From Persicitalea jodogahamensis (lineage in GTDB: Bacteria; Bacteroidota; Bacteroidia; Cytophagales; Spirosomataceae), in contig NZ_BMXF01000001.1 of the NCBI RefSeq assembly GCF_014651615.1, positions 1,459,731 through 1,523,730 on the forward strand: 64,000 nt of DNA, given 5' to 3'. The number at the start of each line of letters is the position of its first letter. Within the stretch, counting starts at the first letter, position 1. Below, one piece after another: positions 16,462-24,491 of this stretch. The translations under genes were made by a program, and so were the position numbers. The notes under the pieces were generated by a model, which saw only the letters and a list, made by a program, of their open reading frames with translations, made no database searches and had not been told where the DNA came from.

Positions 16462-16514
16462 GTCTATTCCACTTCAAGTGGCACTTATAGCTTACCATTT
16501 AATATCTCCGTCCC

Positions 16515-16685
16515 TCAGGCTTTATCTGCTTTTGATCGAACCCGTACTGGCCGGGTGCTTTTCTCTTTGATTTCTTTCTCTTTATAAGCACGAATGAATG
16601 CACTTATTTCCTGACGGTCTTTGTCGGTCAGAGCTTTACTTTTGATTACAAAGTCGATTCCCTCCGGTTCTTTAATGTATCCCAT
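16515..16685 (-). CDS. Small conserved-looking protein, second gene of an uncharacterised pair
   Basis: 56 residues from the ATG at 16685 (MGYIKEPEGIDFVIKSKALT), ending in a very basic tail (STRPVRVRSKADKA). A longer reading would need a TTG at 16712 inside the upstream gene; the ATG four bases after the upstream stop is preferred and implies translational coupling. The central part (LTDKDRQEISAFIRAYKEKE) is a charged helix. No family is recognised. I believe similar short genes follow acetyltransferase-like genes in other Bacteroidota, which a search should confirm. A partner or regulator role is inference only. Confidence 0.6.
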   Translation of the reverse strand: MGYIKEPEGIDFVIKSKALTDKDRQEISAFIRAYKEKEIKEKSTRPVRVRSKADKA

Positions 16686-16689
16686 AATT

Positions 16690-17217
16690 TTAAGATTTGA
16701 AGTATCTGTCAACGAGTAGCTTGGCTGAATCAGTCGGAATAATCATTTTTGATCCCCCCAAAATATAAGCCCCTAAAGTTTTCTGATAGTGTTCAATCAG
16801 GCTGGTCTTGGCGGTAAAAGCCACGAAGCCATCAAAACCGTGCTGAAAGGAAACCTTACACGCATGAGCCACTAAATTTCCTGCCACGCCCTCATACAAT
16901 TTTTCTTTTCCTAAATTAAAGGGAGCATTTTCCAACAAATGCATATATACGTGGTCAGGCTCGATGGACAAGCTTACCAAACCTTGAATAATGCCGGGGT
17001 TGTTGAGAATGGTCAGCTTGAAAACTTCCCTCGTTTTGTCCGCTTGCTCTGATCTCCATGTAAAATTCCAGCCGTTCTTTTTGGTGACCTGTTTTAAATC
17101 AGTCTTTGTTAGAAATAATACTTTTGTTGTGAAGCTATCACCCGAGATCGTATTTCGAATAGAATCAGTTAGCTTATCTACCTCGAAATCAAGATGTATG
17201 GGCTTACTCGTTTTCAT
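16690..17217 (-). CDS. GNAT-like protein, first gene of an uncharacterised pair
   Basis: 175 residues. The region from about 60 to 160 reads like an acyl-CoA N-acyltransferase fold: strand (EVFKLTILN), strand (IIQGLVSLSIEPDHVYMHLLE), a loop replacing the usual acetyl-CoA Q/RxxGxG/A motif (KEKLYEGVAGNLVAHACKVSF, with GVAGNL), a helix, strand (FDGFVAFTAKT) and a helix with final strand (HYQKTLGAYILGGSKMII). It is followed by a 56-residue gene four bases downstream. The pair lies between the GntP fossil and the intact GntP gene. It might be a toxin-antitoxin-like or modification module, but the partner is not ribbon-helix-helix like the known GNAT toxin antitoxins. Confidence 0.65.
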   Translation of the reverse strand: MKTSKPIHLDFEVDKLTDSIRNTISGDSFTTKVLFLTKTDLKQVTKKNGWNFTWRSEQADKTREVFKLTILNNPGIIQGLVSLSIEPDHVYMHLLENAPFNLGKEKLYEGVAGNLVAHACKVSFQHGFDGFVAFTAKTSLIEHYQKTLGAYILGGSKMIIPTDSAKLLVDRYFKS

Positions 17218-17265
17218 TGAGTGAATTTAATGAAATTATTCTACTCGGTCAACACTCATGTTCCT

Positions 17266-18594
17266 TCACACCACCTGTGTCAGCACGAAGATGATCACAA
17301 TCGCCGACAGCGATAGTACCAAAGTACCCAGGCTATGCGTCTGATTTCCTTGCTTGATATTCATGCCCGTGAGCTGGGTCATGGCCCAGAAGAAACTGTC
17401 GTTGGCATGGGAAATGGCGATGGCCCCGGAGCCGATAGCCAGCACGGCGAAGACCCGCATCTGCTCGCTGTCCAACCCCAGCGCGGCCAGTAGCGGCGCG
17501 ACGATGGAGGCCGTGGTGATGAGCGCCACCGTAGACGATCCCTGGGCAGTTTTGAGGGCCAGGGCCATCAGGAAGGGCAGGAAAATGCCCCAGGAAGCGG
17601 CGTTGAGGTTGTTACTGACGAGCTCGGCGATGCCGGAGTTTTGGAGCATTTTGCCAAATACTCCGCCCGCCCCGGTAATCAGAATTACGGGCGCGGCAAT
17701 CAGCAGCGATTCACCCACCCAACCCGACGACGAGAGTAGCTTGGCGTCGAACTTCTCGGGCAGACTGAACGACAAAAAGGCCCCGATCAGCAGCGCAATG
17801 ACCGGACTACCCACAAAGAGCAGAATGGTGGTGAAAGGTCCTTCGCCGAAGGGCAGGGTAGGGTACTTGGCGATGGACGCCAGCACAATCAGCAGCAGCG
17901 GAATGATGATGGGCAGAAAAGCCTTGCCCAGCGAAGGCCGCTTGCCGTGCTGAATGTTGCTTTCCACTTCGGCAAAGTGCGGGACGACGTGGACGTGTTT
18001 GGTGAAGTACTTCACAAAGAAATAAGCCGGAACCAGAGCCGAAACACTAATCACAATGCCCCAGAAAATCACCATGCCCAGATCGGCGTTCAGGATGCCT
18101 GCCGCCGCGATGGGGCCGGGCGTGGGCGGCACCAGCGAGTGGCTGGCCGAAATGCCGAGCGTGAGGGCCACCGTGGTGGAGGCATAGGGTAGTTTGCCTT
18201 TGAACGACAACGATTTATTGATCGGATTCATCATGATGAACGCGCTGTCGCCGAAGACCGGAATCGACAGGATATAGCCCGTGACCATCATGGCGATCAT
18301 CACGGATTTTTCGCCAATGACGGCCAGAATTTTCTGAGCAATCACGAAAGCTCCGCCCGTTTTTTCAAGGAAAGTACCAATCATCACTCCCAGCAGAATG
18401 AGGAGTCCGATGCTACCCAATACCCCGCCGAAGCCATCGGAAATGGATTTCAGGATCAGGTCACCATCCATGCCAGCCAGCAAGCCATAAATAATGGCCC
18501 CTACGAAAAGGGCCAGAAAGGGGTGGATGTCGAACTTGATGATGGAAATGATAATCAGCGCTAGGGCCAGGATAATCGTCAGGAGGGTGAGCAT
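17266..18594 (-). CDS. GntP family gluconate/sugar-acid permease
   Basis: Inner-membrane secondary transporter of 442 residues with 12 or more hydrophobic segments, the standard length for GntP/DsdX. The start is set at the ATG at 18594 (MLTLLTIILALALIIISIIK); the reading frame extends 76 codons further but with non-family, hydrophilic residues. Family motifs include FGDSAFIMMNPI, SHSLVPPTPGPIAAA and SHANDSFFWAMTQLTGMN near the C-terminus. The substrate is probably gluconate or a related sugar acid taken up with protons. No sugar-acid kinase gene is adjacent. A fragment of a second copy lies 0.9 kb away at 16388-16461. Confidence 0.93.
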   Translation of the reverse strand: MLTLLTIILALALIIISIIKFDIHPFLALFVGAIIYGLLAGMDGDLILKSISDGFGGVLGSIGLLILLGVMIGTFLEKTGGAFVIAQKILAVIGEKSVMIAMMVTGYILSIPVFGDSAFIMMNPINKSLSFKGKLPYASTTVALTLGISASHSLVPPTPGPIAAAGILNADLGMVIFWGIVISVSALVPAYFFVKYFTKHVHVVPHFAEVESNIQHGKRPSLGKAFLPIIIPLLLIVLASIAKYPTLPFGEGPFTTILLFVGSPVIALLIGAFLSFSLPEKFDAKLLSSSGWVGESLLIAAPVILITGAGGVFGKMLQNSGIAELVSNNLNAASWGIFLPFLMALALKTAQGSSTVALITTASIVAPLLAALGLDSEQMRVFAVLAIGSGAIAISHANDSFFWAMTQLTGMNIKQGNQTHSLGTLVLSLSAIVIIFVLTQVV

Positions 18595-18713
18595 GGAAGC
18601 GGGGAATGGGTTTACTTTTGCCGGATAGTTCTCAAAAGGGCATGTTCCGAAACTTTTACTTGACCTTGCAACCAATATCGTTTGGGCCGGGTCGTTGGGT
18701 CTCAGACGAAGGA

Positions 18714-18838
18714 TACTAGACGTTAGATTTTGGATCGCCAGGCGATTCTGTTTTTGATCGGACGGCGTTTTGTCGGTTGATGCATTGCTTTTGAATGTAA
18801 TGATCCAATATCCAGCGTCCACTATCTAAAATCTAAAA
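18714..18838. repeat. Imperfect inverted repeat ending at the TonB receptor start codon
   Basis: The left part (ACTAGACGTTAGATTTTGGA, 18714-18733) is partly complementary to the G-poor right part (ATCCAATATCCAGCGTCCAC, then ATCTAAAATCTAAAAT) that runs into the ATG at 18840. It has the same plan as the elements at 31202, 48671 and 52760. Confidence 0.4.
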
Positions 18839-18839
18839 T

Positions 18840-21257
18840 ATGCGCTTATCCTTTACCTGTTTCGCCCTTTTTCTCACGCAGTTTGCATTTGGTCAAAGTC
18901 AGTTTACCATTAGTGGGTTCGTGCGCGAAGCGGGGAGTCAGGAGCAGTTGCCGGGCGTCAATGTCTACGTGCCGGGAACGCCCTACGGCGTGGTGACCAA
19001 TACCTACGGATTCTATTCCCTCACGATGCCCGCCAGCGATACGCTGCGGCTACACTATTCTTTTGTGGGCTACGAAAAGGCAGTCAAAGAGCTGAATTTC
19101 AATAAGAATATGGAAATCAATGTCCAGCTGACGGGCGTCAACCAACTGGAAGAGGTGACTGTGTCGGCGCGGCGGCAGGAGGACTACGAGAGCCGATCTT
19201 CCCAGATGAGTAAGATCGAAATTCCGATTTCCCAAATTAAAAAAGTACCCGCCTTTTTTGGCGAGAAGGACGTCATGAAAGTACTTCAATTGATGCCGGG
19301 CGTCCAGAAAGGGACCGAGGGGCAGTCGGGCCTGTACGTGCGCGGCGGTGGACCGGACCAGAACCTCATCATTCTCGACGATGCCGTGGTGTATAACGCC
19401 AGCCACCTGTTCGGTTTTTTCTCCATTTTCAACAGTGACGCCCTCAAAAGCGTGGAGCTGACCAAGGGCGGCTTTCCGGCCCAGTACGGCGGGCGGCTGT
19501 CGTCGGTATTGGATATGAATATGAAAGAGGGCAGTAAGGAGAAATTCAGCGGCGAGGGCGGCATCGGACTTATTTCCAGTCGGCTGACGCTGGAAGGACC
19601 CATCGCGAAGGGCAAGTCGTCATTTCTGGTGTCAGGCAGGCGTACCTACATCGACGTACTGGCTGCCCCGCTCATCGCTTCCCAGCAGTCCGACCAGGTA
19701 GACAAGATAAAGCCGGGCTATTATTTCTACGACCTCAACGCCAAGGTCAATTACGACTTCGGGCAGAAAGACAAGGTTTATCTCAGCGGGTACTTTGGCC
19801 GCGACCGATTCTACGCCAACGAAACGGGCCCTAACGTCGAGTCGCGCAACGGGCTGGACTGGGGAAACGCCACGGCAACTTTGCGCTGGAATCACCTTTT
19901 TGGGCAAAAGCTTTTTGTGAATACTTCCTTGATTGCCAGTAATTTTAATTTCGGCGTGTCGGCCTATAACAAGGAAATCAGCCGTACCGGGGGACTGGAT
20001 GATGAGTTCAGTCTGGAATACGATTCCCGTATCCGCGATTTTGGGATCAAAGCCGACTTCGACTACTATCCCAATACCAAAAACGCCGTCAAATTTGGAG
20101 CGCAGTTGACGGCGCATCGCTTTGTACCCTCCGCCCTGGCCATTCAGGGATCTTTTACGAATGAGGCTATCAAGCGGTCGGTCACGCCCGTCAATGCCAT
20201 CGAAACCGGGTTGTACGTGCAAGATATCTGGCAGCCCTTCGACGCGCTGAAAATGAACGTCGGGATGCGGCTAAGTACCTTCCAAACCGAATCAAAAACG
20301 TATTTCAGGCCCGAGCCGCGCTTTTCAGCGGCCCTGCGGCTGGCGCAGGATTTCTCCTTCAAGGCATCTTATGCCCGGATGAACCAGTACGTTCATCTGC
20401 TTTCCAACACCGGCCTGGGCCTGCCCACCGACCTGTGGGTACCTACCACCGACCGCGTGAATCCGCAGCAGTCCGACCAGGTAGCTTTCGGTTTTGCCAA
20501 AGACCTGGATCGCCCCGCCCTGACCTTAACCTGGGAAGGGTACTACAAAAACATGGATCAGATTCTGAGCTATAAGGAAGGGGCGTCGTTTCTGAGTTTG
20601 TCGGGCGACAACGCCAACGAACTGAGTTGGGAGGATAACGTGACTGCCGGGCGCGGCTGGTCGTACGGGACGGAATTCCTGGTGCAGAAGAAAACCGGGC
20701 GGCTCTCGGGTTGGGTCGGCTACACGCTTTCCTGGACCAAATGGAAATTTCCCGAACTGAATTTTGGCGAAACCTTCTACCCGCGTTATGACCGCCGTCA
20801 CGACGTGTCGGTGGTGGGTATTTTCGAGCTGAGCAAGCGCGTGACGTTGTCGTCCACCTGGGTGTACGGCACGGGCAACGCGCTCACGGTACCGCTTGGG
20901 CATTACACGGCTTACTCCGACAATGCCACCAGTCTGATGCCGGGAGCTGGTAGTTTGAACTGGTACGGGCAGGGAGTCAACGAGTACGGGCCGAAGAACT
21001 CGTTCCGGGCTGAACCTTACCACCGCCTCGATGTAGCGGTGCAGTTCCACAAGAAGTTGAAGCGGCACGAACGTACCTGGGAGTTTGGAATTTATAACGC
21101 ATACAACCGCCGCAATCCGTTTTTTTACAATGTAGGAAGAGAGGAGGTCTCGAATACCACCGCTCAACCCAACGGCTCCTACACGAGTAAGACGGTGCTG
21201 CAGCGCGTTTCGCTGTTCCCGTTTCTGCCATCGTTCAGTTATAATTTTAAATTCTGA
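18840..21257 (+). CDS. TonB-dependent receptor paired with DUF4249 lipoprotein
   Basis: Outer-membrane receptor of 805 residues. Order: signal peptide (ending FAFGQ), CarboxypepD_reg-like domain (residues about 23-110, LPGVNVYVPGTPYGVVTNTY), plug (about 115-240, with the RGGGPDQNLIILDDAVVYN region) and barrel ending FSYNFKF. The type with TonB plug motifs VYNASHLFGFFSIFNSDAL and GGFPAQYGGRLSSVLDM is typically followed by a DUF4249 lipoprotein, as here (84 bases downstream). This pair is analogous to SusC/SusD in layout but unrelated to SusD in sequence. The substrate is unknown. It is divergent from the GntP gene. Confidence 0.92.
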   Translation: MRLSFTCFALFLTQFAFGQSQFTISGFVREAGSQEQLPGVNVYVPGTPYGVVTNTYGFYSLTMPASDTLRLHYSFVGYEKAVKELNFNKNMEINVQLTGVNQLEEVTVSARRQEDYESRSSQMSKIEIPISQIKKVPAFFGEKDVMKVLQLMPGVQKGTEGQSGLYVRGGGPDQNLIILDDAVVYNASHLFGFFSIFNSDALKSVELTKGGFPAQYGGRLSSVLDMNMKEGSKEKFSGEGGIGLISSRLTLEGPIAKGKSSFLVSGRRTYIDVLAAPLIASQQSDQVDKIKPGYYFYDLNAKVNYDFGQKDKVYLSGYFGRDRFYANETGPNVESRNGLDWGNATATLRWNHLFGQKLFVNTSLIASNFNFGVSAYNKEISRTGGLDDEFSLEYDSRIRDFGIKADFDYYPNTKNAVKFGAQLTAHRFVPSALAIQGSFTNEAIKRSVTPVNAIETGLYVQDIWQPFDALKMNVGMRLSTFQTESKTYFRPEPRFSAALRLAQDFSFKASYARMNQYVHLLSNTGLGLPTDLWVPTTDRVNPQQSDQVAFGFAKDLDRPALTLTWEGYYKNMDQILSYKEGASFLSLSGDNANELSWEDNVTAGRGWSYGTEFLVQKKTGRLSGWVGYTLSWTKWKFPELNFGETFYPRYDRRHDVSVVGIFELSKRVTLSSTWVYGTGNALTVPLGHYTAYSDNATSLMPGAGSLNWYGQGVNEYGPKNSFRAEPYHRLDVAVQFHKKLKRHERTWEFGIYNAYNRRNPFFYNVGREEVSNTTAQPNGSYTSKTVLQRVSLFPFLPSFSYNFKF

Positions 21258-21341
21258 GATGGCTGCCAGCGTTTGGCCGTCGGTTCCTTAAAGCAGTTGA
21301 AAGTACCTTAGTTACGACCTTTTTGAAAAGCTGATTTGACA

Positions 21342-22331
21342 ATGAGATATACCTTTTGCTTGCTTCTGCTTGTCCTCACTTCCTGCGAGTCATTGGTGAA
21401 TACCATTCCCGAAGACCAGCTGCCGCAGGGCGATCCACAGCTAACGATGTTTTGCTACATTTCTCCGCAGGATACCGTCATCCGGGCCAAAGTGAGCCGG
21501 TCCAGCCCGGCCTTTGGGGAATACAATAGCGGCGGACAATCTTATTTTTTAGACAATGGCGACACGATTCGCACCAACCAGCCGCTCGCGACCGCTACGG
21601 TAGCGATCAGCGATGGGCAGACAACCGTTAATTTGCCGTATCAAAAGCGCAATCAGACTTTCGAAATCCCGGTGAGTCAGTTTCCGATCCGGGCGGGACA
21701 GACCTACACGCTCACAGTGACCGAAGGGGGGCAGAAGGCACAAGCTACCTGCACCGTGCCGAAAAATCAGGTGCCTGTCAAGAGCTATACGTTGGATTCA
21801 ATGATTGCGAACCGGGCTGGAAGTACCCGAATGGTGTACGTCACCAATTTTACCTGGGACGATCCGGCGGGCGCGGCTAACTACTACCGGGTCAATGTAT
21901 ACGAAGTGATCGACGCGCCTACTTTCAGGCTCAATCAAGCGGATAATAAATATTACGAATACCGGCAGACCTTTATCAATAACTACCGGGTCGATCGGAA
22001 TAACTTCCGCAGTGCATTCCAAAATGACAAAAACTTGGACGGGACGACTTTTTCCTCCCCTCAATTCGAGAGTTATAGCAGCCTTTCTGAGTATAACCGA
22101 ATCATTACGGTGGATGGCAAACCCGTATTCCCCAGTCGACCTGCCGAGAGGGTGGGCATATTCCTGGAAATTTATAATGTGGATGCTCCCTACTATGAGT
22201 TCCACCGCTCCCTGGAAGACTACAACGGGGATAATCCGTTCACGGAGCCGTCTCTGATCTATACCAATGTGAAAGGAGGGCTGGGCGTTTTTGCCAGTTA
22301 TAACCGAAGTGTGAAGGTCATCAAACCGTAG
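21342..22331 (+). CDS. DUF4249 surface lipoprotein
   Basis: About 329 residues. The lipoprotein signal is MRYTFCLLLLVLTSC with the lipidated Cys at 15. A beta-sandwich N-terminal half (QLTMFCYISPQDTVIRAKVS, TATVAISDGQTTVNLPY, IRAGQTYTLTVTEGGQKAQA) matches the start of the DUF4249 family, which always accompanies TonB receptors of the upstream type. The start is ATG 21342. It most likely forms a lid or capture protein for the receptor at the cell surface, by analogy with SusD; this is inference. Confidence 0.9.
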   Translation: MRYTFCLLLLVLTSCESLVNTIPEDQLPQGDPQLTMFCYISPQDTVIRAKVSRSSPAFGEYNSGGQSYFLDNGDTIRTNQPLATATVAISDGQTTVNLPYQKRNQTFEIPVSQFPIRAGQTYTLTVTEGGQKAQATCTVPKNQVPVKSYTLDSMIANRAGSTRMVYVTNFTWDDPAGAANYYRVNVYEVIDAPTFRLNQADNKYYEYRQTFINNYRVDRNNFRSAFQNDKNLDGTTFSSPQFESYSSLSEYNRIITVDGKPVFPSRPAERVGIFLEIYNVDAPYYEFHRSLEDYNGDNPFTEPSLIYTNVKGGLGVFASYNRSVKVIKP

Positions 22332-22350
22332 GATTCGAGGAAACGGGTCG

Positions 22351-22358
22351 TATTTTTG
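22351..22358 (+). promoter_or_regulatory. -7 promoter box of the small lipoprotein gene
   Basis: TATTTTTG is an exact TAnnTTTG match located 35 bases before the ATG at 22393. Confidence 0.55.
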
Positions 22359-22392
22359 CGATTGACTCACCCAATTTCAAATCCCGAAAATT

Positions 22393-22566
22393 ATGAAGAA
22401 ACTACTCGTTGTATTCTTACTCGCGGGGACCATGTCTGCCTGCGGCAATAACGACTCGACCCAAAACCTGCGCGATAACGAAACACCCGTCACCGCGGAA
22501 GACGAGGTGGACAATCGCCAGATTCCGCCCGACACCCTGGCGATCGATACCACAGCCATCCGTTAA
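22393..22566 (+). CDS. Small lipoprotein, unknown function
   Basis: 57 residues: lipoprotein signal MKKLLVVFLLAGTMSAC (Cys 17), then an acidic, Pro/Thr/Asn-rich tail (GNNDSTQNLRDNETPVTAED) with no predicted fold. It has its own -7 box and a following stem-loop, so it is a self-contained transcription unit between the DUF4249 gene and the convergent DUF4142 gene. Short lipoproteins like this are common and uncharacterised in Cytophagales. Absence of any other overlapping gene supports it being real. Confidence 0.7.
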   Translation: MKKLLVVFLLAGTMSACGNNDSTQNLRDNETPVTAEDEVDNRQIPPDTLAIDTTAIR

Positions 22567-22571
22567 TTAAA

Positions 22572-22626
22572 AATGAGGGATCGATAGCATAAATGTGCGA
22601 AAGCAACATTCTATCAATCCCTCATT
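22572..22626. terminator. Bidirectional stem-loop between convergent genes
   Basis: 16-bp arms with one mismatch (22572-22587, AATGAGGGATCGATAG, and 22611-22626). The 23-base loop holds a second small hairpin, AATGTGCGAAAGCAACATT, with a GCGAAAGC apex. It lies 5 bases after the small lipoprotein stop and 17 bases after the stop of the convergent DUF4142 gene. The GCGAAAGC loop recurs at 48704-48711. Confidence 0.7.
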
Positions 22627-22643
22627 CATACATTCAAAATTAT

Positions 22644-23204
22644 TTACTTCATCGCATCCTGAATGGCCTGAATTCTTTGCAGGTGCATTTCCAGGGTAGG
22701 CAAGGTTTTGGAAGCGAAAGCCTTAAGGTCGGCATTATTGCCGTCGTTGGCTTCTTCCCTGAAAGCGTCGACATCCTTTTTGTGGTCTTTCACCATCATG
22801 TCCACGTAGGCTTCATCGAACTCTTTGCCCGTCTTCTTGGCCATCTCGTCGTATTTTTCCTGCATGTCGTTACCCATGGTAGTGGGCAGCATGATGTTTT
22901 TCTGGGCAGCGAGCGATTTCAGCTCTTCGTTGGCTTTGCTGTGGTCATCGACCATCATCTTGCCAAATTCCTTGACATCAGCGGATGAGCCGTTCATTTG
23001 AGCCAGTTCGCCCATTTTAACTTCCATCATGCCACCATTGGCAGCTTCCACGGCAAATTCCGCGTCGTCCTCCATTGACTCGCTGAGGTTGTCTTCGTTA
23101 ATTTCTTCGGCTTGCTCGGTGCTGTCGTTGTTATCGTTGCTGTCGCAGGCGGCAGTTGCGAAGACAGAAGCGGCCAGCATTACATTAAACAAGATCCTTT
23201 TCAT
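22644..23204 (-). CDS. DUF4142 lipoprotein
   Basis: 186 residues. Lipoprotein signal [20 protein letters not shown] (Cys 20), an acidic linker (residues 21-50, [18 protein letters not shown]), then a ferritin-like helical DUF4142 domain (residues 50-186) with the family-typical pattern [39 protein letters not shown] and [21 protein letters not shown]4142 proteins are periplasmic or surface proteins of unknown role, often associated with stress. Monocistronic; convergent with the small lipoprotein. Confidence 0.92.
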   Translation of the reverse strand: MKRILFNVMLAASVFATAACDSNDNNDSTEQAEEINEDNLSESMEDDAEFAVEAANGGMMEVKMGELAQMNGSSADVKEFGKMMVDDHSKANEELKSLAAQKNIMLPTTMGNDMQEKYDEMAKKTGKEFDEAYVDMMVKDHKKDVDAFREEANDGNNADLKAFASKTLPTLEMHLQRIQAIQDAMK

Positions 23205-23293
23205 AGTGTTGTTAAACGTTTAGTTTATGGGGAAAACAGATTTTTCCTTTTCCTAAAATTCCTGTGCCAGAAACCCGATCGTGAGCAAATGCT

Positions 23294-23301
23294 TATATTT
23301 G
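23294..23301 (+). promoter_or_regulatory. -7 promoter box of the glucokinase-like gene
   Basis: TATATTTG matches TAnnTTTG, 93 bases before the ATG at 23394 and divergent from the DUF4142 gene. Confidence 0.5.
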
Positions 23302-23393
23302 ACCCCGCCGTTCGCAGTGGACGGGGCAAATACTTTTCCCAAAGACTTCATTTGTTCTTTAATTCTAACTTAACCCCCCCTTCATCATTCTCC

Positions 23394-24146
23394 ATGGAAA
23401 TACTAGGTATCGACATCGGCGGTTCGGGCATCAAAGGTGCTCCTGTGGACATTATAACGGGCGAACTCACCGCCGAACGCTTCCGCATTCCCACCCCTTC
23501 GCCCTCCAAACCCGCACTGGTAGCCAAGGTAATCAAGGAGATTGTCGATCATTTTGAGTGGAAAGGCCCGGTGGGCTGCGGCTTCCCGACTGTCATCGAC
23601 AAGGGAATCGCGCGTGGACACAGCAACATGGACCCCGAGTGGGTGGGAGTACACATCGAGGAGTTGTTCCGAAAGCAAACCGGGTTGCCCTTTAAGGTTA
23701 TCAATGATGCTGATGCTGCCGGACTAGCCGAAATGAGCTTCGGAGCAGGCATCGGCAAGCTGGGGCTGGTTTTCGTGCTGACACTGGGTACGGGCATCGG
23801 CTCGGGTGTCTTTCTGGACGGACGGTTGATTCCCAATTTTGAGTTGGGACGGCTGCTGTATACCAATGGGAAGCCCATCGAGTACTACGCCTCCGACGCG
23901 GCCCGCCAGCGCAAGGAACTTACCTACAAAAAATGGGGCAAGCGGATAGATGTCTTCCTGCACCATATCGTACGCTTGTTTTCACCTGACCTGATCATTT
24001 TGGGCGGGGGAGCCAGCAAGAAGTACCACAAGTTCGAAGACATTCTGACTATCGACGTGCCCATTCTGGTGGCCGAAACCCGCAACGAAGCCGGGATCAT
24101 CGGAGCGGCCATGGCGGGAGTTGGCTTAATGGAGAAGGAAGAATGA
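23394..24146 (+). CDS. ppgK: ROK family kinase, polyphosphate-glucokinase-like
   Basis: 250-residue cytoplasmic sugar kinase. The start is ATG 23394, which begins directly with the phosphate-1 motif [20 protein letters not shown]; the reading frame extends upstream without homology. Further motifs: [11 protein letters not shown] (catalytic Asp), [12 protein letters not shown] (phosphate-2) and [13 protein letters not shown] (adenosine/polyphosphate region). Length and the [12 protein letters not shown] signature match polyphosphate glucokinase (PpgK), which phosphorylates glucose using polyphosphate or ATP. The typical ROK zinc-binding CXCGXXGC cluster is absent, as in PpgK. The donor preference cannot be read from the sequence. 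Confidence 0.88.
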   Translation: MEILGIDIGGSGIKGAPVDIITGELTAERFRIPTPSPSKPALVAKVIKEIVDHFEWKGPVGCGFPTVIDKGIARGHSNMDPEWVGVHIEELFRKQTGLPFKVINDADAAGLAEMSFGAGIGKLGLVFVLTLGTGIGSGVFLDGRLIPNFELGRLLYTNGKPIEYYASDAARQRKELTYKKWGKRIDVFLHHIVRLFSPDLIILGGGASKKYHKFEDILTIDVPILVAETRNEAGIIGAAMAGVGLMEKEE

Positions 24147-24210
24147 TGACCGGGCTGGCGTCCCGGTGATGAATGCTATTGCTTTTCTGCTCTGCAACCT
24201 GGCAGCTACT

Positions 24211-24372
24211 TCAAAAAATAACCATGTACAAAAACAAAAGTACCAGCAGAACCGCCACAATTTGAATCCAGCGGCTTTGCCTGGGAAATTCATAGCTGCA
24301 GACAGGACAGCTGCGGCTGTCGCTCGGTATCATCATTGCGCAGGAAGGGCATTCCATTTTTTTTGCACTCAT
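24211..24372 (-). CDS. Small zinc-ribbon protein with C-terminal membrane anchor
   Basis: 53 residues from the ATG at 24372 (MSAKKMECPSCAMMIPSDSR). Two CxxC pairs (CPSC and CPVC, 14 residues apart) form a zinc ribbon. A basic patch (RQSRW) follows, then one C-terminal membrane helix (IQIVAVLLVLLFLYMVIF). This tail-anchored layout puts the ribbon in the cytoplasm. The function is unknown; similar tiny proteins occur in Bacteroidota. It lies antisense to the gap between the kinase and acyltransferase genes. Confidence 0.75.
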   Translation of the reverse strand: MSAKKMECPSCAMMIPSDSRSCPVCSYEFPRQSRWIQIVAVLLVLLFLYMVIF

Positions 24373-24491
24373 AACGGCTGGGTTTGGGGACATTTCAGGT
24401 CAGATGTTTTCGGCAAATTTTTTAGAATCAATAAACACATTTCCTTGGAAAGAATTCGACCTGGCGTCTTTCATCTGAAAAAATTGGGTGC

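Noticed and set aside
16515-16712. 65-codon reading of the small gene starting at TTG 16712
   Set aside because: It would overlap the end of the GNAT-like gene; the ATG at 16685, four bases after that gene's stop, is a better start.
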